Of a stretch of 64,000 nucleotides of DNA, positions 24,048-36,956 are shown piece after piece. The position numbers were made by a program, and so were the translations under genes. Location: contig OY282605.1 of the NCBI GenBank assembly GCA_958298945.1, positions 29,800,811-29,864,810 of the forward strand, given 5' to 3'. This DNA comes from Atherix ibis (lineage: Eukaryota > Arthropoda > Insecta > Diptera > Athericidae). Position 1 is the first letter of the stretch, and each line of letters starts with the position of its first letter. The notes under the pieces were generated by a model. The model was not told the origin of the DNA. It saw only the letters and a list, made by a program, of their open reading frames with translations, and did not search any database.

Positions 24048-24555
24048 ATATTTAATTTAAAATTTATTTAGCATATAGTTCGCCATATTTATATTTACTA
24101 AATAATATATAAAAATTATGAAAAGTTTCTACAAAAGTAGTGATTCTACTGTAGTCACATTTCGCGCTTTATGATAAGATTGCATTGGTGCTCATTTCCT
24201 GCTCTGTGGATACCTCAATAAGCAAAATTATCATATATAAGACTATAAAAATATACAAATAACTATGAAAAAGCTATTGTGTCCGCAAAAAGTTACTGTA
24301 GGGTGTGCATTTAGTTATAGAATTGCCATTTCTTTGAATCGTTTGCGTCAATTCTAAGCCCTATGGCCGTAAGATAACTGACTTTTTTTTTAATTATTTC
24401 GGGATTTAGTGAGGTAATTTGTCCTTCAAGATCATGCAATTTGACGCTGTTTAATTAATATTTATTTTTACAAAATTTTATTTAAATCTAAATAATAACT
24501 AGGTTTTATATGACTTTACTTTCCAAAGTACTGATTGGATAATTTTATTATTCAA

Positions 24556-26514
24556 TAATCCTTCAAAAAATATTTACAAAAAATCGAGTGAGTATTTATT
24601 TTAATTTATATTAAAAACCAATACCTTTTCAATCGAGTACGTATACACTTCAATAAAAAAGATAATTCCATATAAGAAATTTATAAATTTAATAATGCGC
24701 ACACAAATATTCTTCATATAAAAATGATATTCTTAATGAATAAAAAACCCCAGTTTTATTGTACTTTTTTTAAGTAATATTTTATAAGGTAAAATTCCCA
24801 TTTTTTTTTCTGATTATACAAAAATTAATCATTCGTAGACATTTCCAATTGACTCGGTCTTCATTCAACACAGAGAAAAACTTAATTTTTTTTTTGACGA
24901 TTTCATTGAAAGAATTCAGCACAGTAACTTCTTAAAAACGAATTAACGTAGAATTTTCAATGGAAAGGTATACGAGTAGATGGAAGTTTTAGCTCACAAT
25001 GTGAATGGAGCCGAGTTGACCCATAACCCAAGCTCGCAATTTCGTTTGCCATTTCGTCCCAGTTGGTGGTGGTGTGCCACAAAGCGCTACTTTTCATATT
25101 TTTTTTGTGGTCTACTTTTGAGAACGAAATCATCTTTGAAACGACTCAAGATTATAGCAATAAGATATTGGACACCGATAGTAATAGTAGTTTAAACTTT
25201 AATAAATTTGATTTTCATAATAGGCTTTCTTGTTGGACATTTAAAAAATTTCCAATTTTTATTCTTCAACATTTAATGTGATCAAATAACAATCGAAATT
25301 GGAAAATAGACTATATATAATTTCTGAAAGTGGGCAAAAATTAATTAGATACTACGAAAATATTAAAGTACGATTTGGACCTATTTTGAATGCGAACAAT
25401 TAAATAGCCGGCATCAAATGTGAATGGACCACTAACAGCACGTTGTGGCCTTGAACCGAACATTCTTAATTATTATAAATGCGGATTACCTTACCTTTTG
25501 GTACCTGTTTCATAGGTTATCGAATAGTAAAACTCGAATAAATTCCCATGAAATTGTTCAATCCTAAGGAGAATTTGTAAACTCGGAGAACAAGAACCGC
25601 TCCCCATCAGTCATGACTGTAGTTCCCGAAATGCTTGTAATAATGTCCATATTCGTATACGAGTACTAAACTCCACCACCCACCTCTCTCCCGATATTCC
25701 ACCTGTTAGTGATCTGATCACCTACAAACCACAAGTTACAATTCCATTTACGACGAATGTTTGTGTGAATAATTATCACACAGAACGCCTACTCCGAATA
25801 ATCTTGTGAACTCTTTTTCTGTCTCTCTCTTCTCAAAGGTAAGAATTCACTAAAATCTGACATGATCATTTAAAAATTTAAAAGGTTACAATTTGTTAGG
25901 GTCACTAACTTGATCCACTTATAGGTAAATTTGTTAAAAAAAAAAAAATATCTACATAAATTAAAATAAAATAAAATTGAAAAAATTTCAACCAAAATTC
26001 ACATTATTAATTATAAGCGGTAAGAGCACTTAAATTTCAAGGTGTGAAACAAGGTTTTTGATTTTTGTCTTGGTTATTTTATTGAAAACAAATTGGATAC
26101 TATTCAGTATTTTCAAAAAATAAGGTTACTGATTTTAATTTTATTGTAATTTTGCTTTTTCTCTTTTTTATATATATACGTTTCTGAATGGATTTATTTT
26201 TAGCACAATTAAGTATAAAAATCTAGTGCGGTAAATTCGATATTAAATGTATTGGAAAATTGGTGATTTTTTCTTGAAAGTATTTTTCAAAACAAAAGTT
26301 TTTGTGTTATTGTTACTCGTCGAGTGTAATTTACTTTGAAACAAAAAAAAAACACTGCCAATTAAAAATGCTTTAATTTTTTTTTTATTTCAGTAACAAA
26401 ATTTTAAAAAAATGTATTTTTACATTGCTAATTTTTTTTGCATGACCATTACAGATAGCCTGTCAACGAATGTTCAAATCAAAATTATTTGTTTATTACT
26501 TTTTTTTGCTTAAA
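24556..26514. other. Unassigned region
   Basis: A/T-rich with a less A/T-rich island at 24960-25850. Open frames 24980-25195 and 25063-25281 overlap in different frames and match nothing I recognise. There are no element ends or RT/transposase motifs. Confidence 0.4.
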
Positions 26515-27400
26515 TAAAAAATTATCCATTTTATAGTTTGGAAAATATAATATCGTCATCATATAATTATTAAAGAAATTTATTAATTATATTGATATTT
26601 CTTTATTTTATAGTTTGCCATTTGATAGTATGGATTGTATGAATACTTAATAAATCATTAAAATTACGTAAAACATAGGCTGATTAGGTAATTAATTTTT
26701 ATCGAGAAAAAAATTTTATCACTAGGTGGATATGTCAATAAATAAAATTTTCTTTCTTGGGGCTCTGAAATCTCATTAAATGACTATAGACAAGATATTG
26801 TATAAACAAAAAAGTATGCATTTTTGTCTGAAGATGTCATTGGCCCGTTTTGAGCGCTTTGGCGAATTTCTGAGCACTTTGGCGATATGACAACCGACTT
26901 TTTTTATATGTAAACTTTACTGTTTTTAACTAATCGAATTGTGATCTATACAAAACTTGCATGTAAACCAAAAAAAAAACCCGCAAATTTTTGATTTGTT
27001 GTGCGAAAAGTTTTCAGAACACGTAATTTCGAGATTTGGTGATATCAATTGACTTCCAAGATCGTGCAATTTGATGCAGTTGGATATTTTTTTAGAAAGC
27101 TAAATAAAATATTACAAATTATACGAATAGTTTTCAATACAAAAGGCATTAAAAAACCAACATCCGTCATGATTTTGACAGAATTAGACCCTAAAATGTG
27201 GGGCAAAAAAGTTCTTAAAAAAATTACCTCAAAAGAATCGAGTCTTGCAAAAAATTTCGCGATAACTTTTTAAATATTGTATATTTTATATATAATGGCA
27301 ATGTAATATAATAAAATAAAAATATTATCATATTCTAAATTTAAAATATATTTTATATAAATTTACTTTCCAAAGTTTAAATTGAATAATGATTTTATTA
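26515..27400 (+). mobile_element. Family A copy, decayed
   Basis: Left end AAATTATCCATTTTATAGTTTGG (26519). The first catalytic region is at 26725-26790 (GGATATGTCAATAAATAAAA, GGGGCTCTGAAATCTC). GATGTCATTGGCCCG is near 26832, and a short GAGC(G/A)CTTTGGCGA duplication is at 26857-26885. The GGTGATATCAATTGACTTCCAAGATCG region is near 27040, encoding the ...NWPPRSCDLTPLD-type third Asp block (here shifted). The tail AAAGAATCGAGTCTTGCAAA is near 27230. The C-terminal frame 27049-27273 is only a decayed shadow of the transposase. Confidence 0.8.
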
Positions 27401-29439
27401 AAGAAATACTAATAAAATTTACCAATTTTTAAGATATTAAAACAAATAAAGTGTATAAAAATTCATATACAGTTTAAAAATGGTTCAGTAAAATTTCTCT
27501 AAAATCATAAGAATATCGAGTAAAGAAAATCGTTTATCACCATTAAATATGATGACAGAATTTATTTAATATATAAGCTAAAGAAAAAATTAGATAAAAA
27601 GAGAAAGATAATTGTACAAAATAATTTTATACAATCGTTTATATATAATTTAAATGTTTCCACGCCTTTTTTATGTAATTTTAATATGAACGAGTTCAAA
27701 ATGTACAAAACTGATTGGCACGCTAAACCTTACAAATGTGAATTTTTATAAGTTTCGAATTTTTTCCAAAACTCAATTTCTTCTTTAACAATTTCTTTTT
27801 AAACAAAAATATATCTAAAAATGAATTTTCCTTTTAAATAAAGTAATATCTTTGACAAAAAAAACTCATTTGCTAAAATAGCTGGTATAAAAATTATTCA
27901 TTTATCTTATACACTTGATTAAATAAGATCTAGAAGAAAAAAAGATTTTTTTTTCTGTTCATTTAATCAAATACATTTTTCTGCGTACGATTTTTAAGTA
28001 CAAGTTAAATTTTTTCCTTTTCTATTTAGAAATTTCTTACATTTTTTCATTTACCTTATGTTTAGATGTATGTATGTAGATATTAATTTTTTAATTATTG
28101 TACGTAAAAGTAAGCAATATAAATTTTTGTTTAAAAATATGTCATCTACGTTTCTAATAAGAAGAAGTGAAAATTAGCTAGTAACTCAAAAGTTTTTCAG
28201 AATGTTTTTTTTTTATAATACTATAAATGTATTTGCACAATTAAAAATTTTTAGAATTCCTATTTCGGAGATTAGTAAACATTTCAGCCGTTAAAATATT
28301 TTGCGGGAAATTTTTGAAAAAATATTTACCTGTAACCACTTTTTTTTTTCAGAAATAGACTAAAATAGACAATAATAACTTATACTCAGAATTAATTTAA
28401 AAAAAAACTATTTTCTCTTCTATAATCAAAAATGTTTGTTTATTTAAAAAAAAATTATTTTTAATGAAGAACAAAATTAAGTGAAAATGTTACAAATAAA
28501 CAAAAAAAACATTTCCCTTTGACATATTTAATTACCCAAGATAACTATAATTTCCGATTCTCGATTTCAATATAGAAAAAGAGCCGGAAAAACTTAATGA
28601 AATAAATTCCGCGGACACAAACATAACCGTAAATCCCTATTGACCTGTATTTTTCTTAGCAAAAGAAACAAAAACGACAATTCCAATAGTAATGGCAACA
28701 GTAACAACTACAACACAAGTAACCAAAGCCGCAACAAATAGCAAGTAAAGGTAATCGCAGATATGCAAGAGCAACAACAATCGTATGAATGCCGACTACA
28801 TATTTGCACGTTTCGGCATAGGTGCACAAGTCCCCCATATACAGGTACATACATTCATATAAATTTGCAGGTAAATATCTTCTGACATCGTACAGAAATA
28901 AGAATGAACAAAAACAGTCTGGTATGTTAAGTATAAAATAATACATTCAACAACGTTTCATACTCGTAAATATTGCATCCGCTGATCATTGATCAATAAA
29001 GTGGATTCAAAAGACTTCGGGAATACAATTTTGTGAACCTGCTATTCGCTTCTGTTCTGTATGCACACATAACCTGATTTCCAAATGCAATTGTAGGGTT
29101 TTAACTGTTCCTGCATCAAGCAAGACGACTTCTTATTCTTGTTGACACCCATGACAGCCGCAAAAATTTATTCAAAATGGCAACTTTATTGAATTTTTTT
29201 TTTTAAATGGCCGCTTAATTTTATTTAAAATATTTAAAATTGGATTACTTTATTCTACAACAACCAAAAAAACAAAGAATAGTAAAATATACGAAATTTT
29301 GTTTAAAAATTTATTGAAAAATTAATAAATTGGACTGTTTATTAAGTCAAAAATGTTTACCTTTTCTTTATAATTGAAATATTTTAAATTAAATTACATT
29401 TATCAATTTAATTTATATTATAATCAATTATAACTTTTT
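27401..29439. other. AT-rich, no gene seen
   Basis: The 28640-28960 part has A/C-rich triplet-like sequence, and its minus-strand open frame (28946-28656) is Cys/Tyr-rich with no recognisable domain. I treat it as noncoding. Confidence 0.45.
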
Positions 29440-31017
29440 TTTTAAATTTGCTTGATCCTGATTTTTCGAACAACATTTTTATCAGGATGGAGGATCATTT
29501 TCGCTCGGGAATAAGCAAATTTGCTATACAGGTCTGTTCAAAAAGTATCGCGACTTTTTAATTTCCGCGGGTTACGTATATTCGATTTTCGATTTTTTGT
29601 GGCGTTATATTGGTACTCATGTTTCTCACTTATGCCGATAAGTTCGGCCATTTTGAATGTTCAGTTAATTTTAGACAGCTACTTTGCTTGCACGTGTTTT
29701 GGCTCGTCTTCGATTTTTTCCCATTCCAAAAAATGGATCAAAGAATCTGTTTCGGGAACAAGAAAAAGTCACAGGGAACCAGATCTAGGGAATACGGTGG
29801 CTTTGGCATTATTAGTGTGTTGTTTTTGGCCAAAAATTCGCGCACAAGCAACGATGCGTGAGCAGGCGTGTTATCATGGTGCAAAAGCCAATTTTTGTTC
29901 TTTCACAAATCCGGGCGTTTCTGGCTGATTGCTTCACGCAACTTGCGCATAACTTGCAGGTAATATTCCTTATTGACCGTTCTACCCTGTGGCAAGAACT
30001 CATGATGCATCACGCCCCTGTAATCGAAGAAAACTGTAAGCAAAACCTTCACATTCGACCGAACTTGGCGCGCTTTTTTCGGTCTTAGCTCGTGTGGCAG
30101 CTTCCATTGGGATGATTGGGGTTTTGTTTCCACGTCATAACCATAAACCTATGATTCGTTACCAGTTATGACCCTCTGGAGCAAATTTGAGTCATCGCGG
30201 ACAGAGTCCCACAGCTCCTTAGCAATGTTAATGCGATGCTGTTTTTCGTCAAAAATGGGCAAAAATCGAAGACGAGCGAAAACACGTGCAGGCAAAGCAG
30301 CTGTCAAAAATTAACTGAACATTCAAAATGGCCGAACTTATCGGCATAAGTGAGAGACATGAGTATCAACATAACGCCACAAAAAATTGAAATTCAAAAT
30401 TCGCGATACTTTTTGAACAGAGCTCGTATGTCGGACTCTCCTAATTTCATACGACTAATGATACTCGTAATTCATTGTGTCTGTGAAAAATGAGTTGATG
30501 CTGGGTATTTTAGTCTGAGGGTATACATTGGTCCGACGACTGTTTTTGCCTGAATTTTTAAAATTTAAATCTAGACTATACACGTATGTGGTTTTAACAA
30601 AACTTTGACACAATTCATATAAGAATTCAATTTTTGGATTTATTGCGCGAAAAATTTGAAGGACACGTAATTTTAAGATTTGGTTATGTCAATTGACTTC
30701 CAAGAGCGTGCAAATGGAATTTTTCTTATAAAGTTATGTAAAAGGCAAATAATCTTCAAATTTTAGATAATTTAAAAACTAATATCGATTTAGTTATGGT
30801 CAAAATACAACCTCAAATATGCGAAAAAATCATCAAAAATTATTTTAAAAGGATCAAGTTCTGCAAGAAATCTCAAGTAAGATATTTCAATTACATAATA
30901 TTTTATGTATAATGGCAATATTTAGAAGAAGAAAAAATATTATTAAAAATTCAAATTTTAACTGAATTTTATTGAACTTTACTTTCTAAAGCACAGATTA
31001 GATAATCTATTATAATG
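29440..31017 (+). mobile_element. Family A copy with nested foldback mariner
   Basis: The first part carries the decayed first catalytic region (GGAGGATCATTTTCGCTCG, then AATAAGCAAATTTGC). It is interrupted at 29529 and resumes at about 30430. Then come AATCTAGACTATACACGTATGTGGTTTT, ATTGCGCGAAAAATTT, GTAATTTTAAGATTTGGTTATGTCAATTG and the tail AAAAGGATCAAGTTCTGCAAG. The right end, AGATTAGATAATCTATTA, is at about 31003. Confidence 0.8.
29529..30427 (-). mobile_element. CGAGGTCTG mariner rearranged into a foldback element
   Basis: Both ends carry the family's 5' region in opposite orientation. About 29529-29735 (start-codon segment ATGGATCAAAGAATC near 29731 included) is the inverted complement of about 30254-30427. 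The inverted repeats are therefore about 170-200 bp instead of about 30. In between, on the minus strand, lies the transposase core. The first catalytic block reads VITGNES followed by a stop (Asp to Asn). VKVLLTVFFDYRGVMHHEFL follows (30133-29903 frame), then a second Asp block (HHD) and a third block running into the inverted 5' copy. The normal 3' end is missing. It cannot encode a working enzyme. Confidence 0.85.
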
Positions 31018-34000
31018 CGAAGAATTTTCTTTATTGTTGCAGAAAAGAAATTTAAAAGTTTAGAGAAATTTTATTTCGAATAAAAGTACAAAATTACGTG
31101 TTTAGTTTTAAAATTCTCTCAAACCAATACAACAGAGGGTTGAGTATTAACAGATATTTATCATATTACATATTTCATAATTTCATTATTTATACAATAG
31201 AATAAAATATTATGCGACAAGAAAGAGACTTCATCTTCAAAATACAATAAAATTGAATAACATGGAGTAAAAATTTTATTAACTACAATAATTAAAATTC
31301 AACAAATATATACCGAGAAGCATACACGTTCTTACTTCATACAAGCTGTAATTAAAGTTAATTGACAGGGCGGTATTGGATTAAAATGAAAATTTCACCA
31401 TTGGAAGTTTGAGATGCAAAGGGATATTGGCATAGAGAATTTTCTAGTCTGCCTAGAAGCAGAAAATCTATAAGAAAATCAATTACGAAACGTTTTTATA
31501 CACTTGTTCGTTCTATTCAATCTGAAGATTTTTCTTCTCCTCGCACACGTATGTACTTGCAATAAAAACAAATCTTTCTCAGATGCAATTGCAATCACAT
31601 AATAAAAAGTTAAGAATTTTTGAACTTGACTCAAACTGAGAAGTCACATTCATACACTTAGGTATATACATTTTTTTCCTGTTGCACTATTCACCTGAAT
31701 ATGTGAATTCCATTTATTTCTGTAAGATGATAAATGAGGGTAGAATGCAATCGTTGAATTAATGTGACTGGAAATAAATAGAAAATCTGAATGCATTGCG
31801 GAAATCTTTAAAATGCTCTGAAGATCATTACTCGTAGATATAACATTATCACGTATAAGAAGTAACTTGTAGATTCTAGGAAGAAGCCGACAATCAAAAG
31901 TAGAACTTCACTTCATCAAAAATGTTACTACAAAAAAGCAAAAACTTTTAAATATTCTTACAGTAATTTCAGCAGCAACAATATAATAATTATTTTATAA
32001 CAAAAAATGGAGGTAGTTTTTATAATTAAATTTGTATATATAAAAATTAAGAAATTACAAATAGAAACAAAAAAATATTGTATTCAAAAATTCACTTTTT
32101 ACAATTTTACTGTGGAAAATTAACTATTATTCTGGGAATATTCCCACGGGATGGTTTAAATACTTTATTAGCAATATCATAAATTAAGTGAAATTATTTA
32201 AATATTCATCCCACCTTTGCATGGTTGGTTAGAAATTTAAGCGGAAAAATACAAAATTCTATTCTTATTATGTAAATAAAATAATAATAAAAATATTTTA
32301 GGATAATATAATGGCAACAGAATACTGATCAAATGTATTAATTTACTGTGAATTAAAGAATATCAACTTTTGATAAGAAAAAAACTCTTTTTAGTATTCT
32401 TTATCTAATTGCAAAGTTAATAATGTAAATAAGATAGCGTTAATCAATTGAGAATAATTTCAAGAAACCTTAAAATTTTTTTTTCATACTTTTTTTATGA
32501 AACTTGCATACTGAGAAATACTGACATAAGTCTGGCATTTAACAAAAAAAAACCAAAAAAAGTTTTTTTTCTTCTGTTAATTCCAAAAACAATATTCCAA
32601 CTTCGACATTCCTAAAAACATAATCACAAACTATTTTTATAAATGCTTGAATTTTTTTTTTTTTTTGATAAATATACAAAAATATAATAATCAACAGCAA
32701 ATGAATGCGTTTTGATTAGATTTTTCTAGACATCTTTATATTTTTTGATAGACTTTATATAATTTTTACCCAACATAACTAAATAGCTAAAATGTATATT
32801 GTAAAAGAACACTTTTTTCCTGTTTTTTTTTCCTTTTGCTTGTAGAAAAATATCTAAAATTAGCACTAAATACTATTTCGGATTTTAGTACAATATAAAT
32901 TAGTAAAAAAAAAAACTAACTCATTCGCAAATATGGTTAATTTGACTATGGAACCTTCTGTGTGTAGGCAAAATTGACAATATCACCTAAATTGGTTTTT
33001 AGCTAATTTGTTCTCGACTAAAAAGTAGATTTTTCTTAGGTATTAATTTTTATTAGTCAAATTTTTATTTTATTACAATATAATTTTTTTTATTATTGTT
33101 ATTCTTATATGATAATAAATCAATTTATTCATATTTTTATTATTTTTATTTAATTAGATAATAGAACAATTATTATACAATAGAATAAATGACTAATTTT
33201 ACACTACTCGTAGATTATGATTTTATAGAAATGACTACAAAACTAACAATTTACAATAATTGCGCAGAAAGAAACAAAAATTGCCAACTAATAATATACT
33301 TTTGAAAATAAAAATTCTCAATACCAAATTAAAATTATTTTATAACAACTTTTTTAAAAAAAAAAAATACAAAAAGCAAATAGAATAATTCAGAGATATT
33401 ATAAAAAATGCATGCCAAATCCATAAATTCACACTGACTAAGTGTTAAATATTTCGAGAAGAGTCACCTTGCTCGACAATCTTTAACTTTAAGAAAACTA
33501 AAGTCCAGAAAAAATGTCCGTTTTACCAGACTGACTACATAGTACAAATTTAAATGATGCCAAATTAATTCTTTTCTTTTTTTGTGAGTGTCATCATATA
33601 TATCCTTTTGTGAGTGTCATCATGATGACAACATTCATAATTTGTAATAAATTATTTCCTTCTCTATAATAACTTCATGTTTTTTTCTTAATATAAAAAC
33701 TAGGTAAAAATATATTTTCATTGAAAATAAAAAAATTCTCCCCAAGAATAAAATTGAACAATTCCATTTGTAATTACTCTAGTGAAACCGAATTTGATAA
33801 TTTCTAGTTAACGATAGATACCCCCGGTAGAGTTGCATGCCAAAGAAAAGCCATAAATATAAATTCCGTATCAAAAATTACTCAATAAATTGACCACTCA
33901 ACTGTATCGAAATTCGTATTCAAATCGGAGTAGTTCATTTTTTACAATTAATACTAAAAGTAAAATCGTCGAAGATAAAAAACGGATTATTCCTGATAAT

Positions 34001-36956
34001 AAGATGATAGACTCCAATATGAACGGTGGCTAACTAAAATGAGTAAATAAATAGTGTAAAAGGTAAAAAAAAAAACCAATCGAATTTCAAACACTATTCT
34101 ATGGTAATTAACCAAAACGAATTTCATTTCATTTGCTGTTATCGTGAATATGAACAATATAAACATAACACTCTAAGTAGCAAAGTAGCGTGTAGTTAGT
34201 ATATTTTCATTTGAGTTAATATCTTTTCCTTTCCTTTCCTTTCCTTTCTTGTATTTTGTTTAATAAAAAAGTCTTTTTCACAATACTTTATGTCTTTTTT
34301 TTTTGTTTCATATGAACCAATCTCCAGAAAGTGTGAAACATTTGAACGAATATGTAATATTTAATTATGTGTATTAAAATTATTCAACATATTCGTTTCT
34401 AAACATATAACGAACCAAGAAAAATTAAACAGTCTATATGAATTGCAGTGAAACAAAATTATAAACTATGATGATGTACTCGTTTAGTCACTATTTCATA
34501 TGCGCGAGCATAAATATTTTTTCCAAAAGAATTTACTTAAGTAATAAAAACGTTTGTAAAAAATTTCTTAACCATTTTTAGCACTTTTTATATATTCACC
34601 CGATCGTTCACTTTATTTTGTGCAATTTCAAAATCATTCCATTAGACAGACAATCCTTGTTTCCGATACGTATGTACACTTACACAGTAAGTGTTAGTAT
34701 TGCACTTCATCAATTTATCTTAGACGTATTTCTAAGATTAGTTGAAGGAAATCAAATCAATTCTGATAAAAACACAAAGTATCTTGCGTTTATTGACATT
34801 ACTAGTTACCAAAATAACCCGATGACATCAAAAATAAAAACAAGATCACCGATTTCTTATTCAAAAAGGCCACTGCCACTCATACTGATACTATATCACT
34901 TGCATATTGGCATAGTACTGCTCTTCTGGCATTTACAATTCCAAATGTAAATTCACAAATATGGTATGTTGAAATTTTTATTTTTCCTTTTCGTTTTTTT
35001 AACAGGATTGCCTTGAGAATTAAATCCCTCTTTTTATCCACACACAGCATAATAAACTTCTTCCACTATTAAAATCACTGCATTCATTAATCGTATTGTA
35101 AATGCCAATTCGCGGTTCCCGGTAAATTTTTGCATACGAAAAACTTTTTCAACAATTTTATCAACACTGTCGCACTCTGATTCGTAAAATAAATATTTAA
35201 CCCGTAAAATAAAGTTGAACTTACTTTTTTTATTCCAGATGATGATAATAGTATGTTGTGATGAAATTAAATTTTTTTTTTAAATTAATAATTTTCGAAT
35301 TTTATGCATTCATATATGTTGTTTGATTTACTTTGAAAAATTTTGTGCGCGGTTGTGTAATTTTTTTTCGTATTTACTATATTGAATTCTTATTGATCCT
35401 ACTACACATAGGGCTAACGCGTAACCTAGGCTACTACTCTACAGTTTACTTCACAACCGATTCAAATCGACTAAAGACACAAATCTTAAGATTAAGCTGT
35501 GAAGCACATTGAAAAATGAAGATCAACGACGAGAGATAGTATACATTGAGCTGATTGTTCGTGGTGGCAGAGTAGAAACTTAACTTAAGTGGATCCCGCA
35601 GTTACTTTTACTTTACTGTGTTTGAACGGCGGTATTTGAAAACAGGTAATGGAAAAGAGCGTAAACTTTATACGAATGTGTTAATAAATTGTACTCGACT
35701 AGGTAACTCCAACCACATAACCGGACAAGATACCATAACTCTGTCTCTTCCCCGTAGAGAATGTCCCCTAAAACCAATTATCAACATTTGGTCGTTCTAT
35801 AGAAGCCTTGATATGAATAAGTTGTAAAAGTACAGGTTGAGGTCTAATAAGGTAGAGCGCGAGCATATTTATATGCATGTATATAAGCACATAACTTTAT
35901 ACACTCATGTGCAGTAGTATTATATGTGAGAAACTTGAAAAAGCTAAATACGATCATAATATTTTGTTTACAATTTTTCCTCTCTGCGCTTTTCGGAAAA
36001 AATTATGAGCTACAAATTTAACTACTTAAATTTATCTATTTAATTACACTCTCTAGTAAAATTTATTTCATTTTTCCGAAAAATGTACATTAAAAATATG
36101 ATACCCAAAAATTTATTCAAATATATTTTCTACATATTAATATATTACAAAAAGTCTCAATAACATATTCAAACTTATATAAATCATTAAAAGTTTATCA
36201 TATTTTCAGAGAATAATTATTTAAAAAAGAAATAATTAGTTTTAAAAAAGTTTTAACTCTAAAGTAAGTATATTCGATTTTTAATTATTTTCCTAGGAAT
36301 ATATATTATTACTTATGATAAAAAAATAGAAAATATTTTATAAAATAATTGTATTTAGAAAATTATAAGTAAAACTACCAAATCAGACGAAAACGAAAAG
36401 AAATCATATACAAATATGATCAAAAATCAATAATTGAGTTAAATTCTGTAGCAAATTGTTAAGGCATATTTTTTATTTGTTTTTTATTTATTAAAACTGA
36501 TAAAGTTAACTGCAATTTTTTTTGAATATTTTGTTTTTTTTTAAAAGAAACGGAATTAATAATATTTGATAAAATTTAATTGTTTTTCAAATAAATCCGT
36601 CCCAATATTCGGGTACACACACCATTTTATAGTGAATATCGAAACCAATGTTAATTAAAAATGAATCTTTCGAAACTAGTGTAGGGAATTCGAAAATCAA
36701 CATGAGCAAAAAGAAAATATAATAGTGTGTGTTGAAATTCGAACATTTTCATGCATGAACATTTTACATTTAGTTAACGATAATAAGATTGGACATGTGG
36801 TATTTTGACAGTTGTGCCATTTTACGAGCGCCAGAAAAGAGTCGTAATAGGCGGCCTGACTGGATTTCATAAAAGGTTATTTTTGCATAAAGTTTGTGAT
36901 GATTTAATTAATTAATATATAGAATTGTTTGAGTAGTAGGAATTTTACTATATGAG
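31018..36956. other. Long region with no recognised gene, upstream of AAMP
   Basis: About 6 kb of A/T-rich sequence. Open frames at 34618-34950 and 35618-35827 have no known domain. The 35400-35850 part is of more complex composition and contains a good splice-donor-like CAG|GTAATG at about 35645, so a noncoding or 5' exon is conceivable but unproven. There are (CTTTC)n repeats at 34223-34250 and a short direct duplication (TTTTGTGAGTGTCATCAT) at 33580-33624. No transposon family described here is evident. Confidence 0.45.
34223..34250. repeat. (TTTCC)n microsatellite
   Basis: Four to five TTTCC units in tandem. Confidence 0.8.

Larger units (their letters stand above)
22750..24555 (+). mobile_element. 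Family A copy with nested mariner
   Basis: The left end GAATTATCCATTTTTTAG (22751) and ACCGGCCATTT sequence lie just before the mariner at 22821. The copy resumes at about 24048 with the CTACAAAAGTAGTGATTCTACTGTAGT region. Then come the first catalytic region (GTGCTCATTTCCTGCTCTGT, 24191), CTATGGCCGTAAGATAACTGAC, and the right end TGATTGGATAATTTTATT (24533). It is heavily decayed. Confidence 0.78.

Noticed and set aside
28656..28946. Cys/Tyr-rich minus-strand frame
   Set aside because: Explained by A/C-rich triplet-like sequence on the + strand; no Cys spacing of a known domain.
34618..34950. 110-codon open frame, candidate gene
   Set aside because: No domain and no signal of splicing; it is in A/T-rich sequence where such frames arise by chance.
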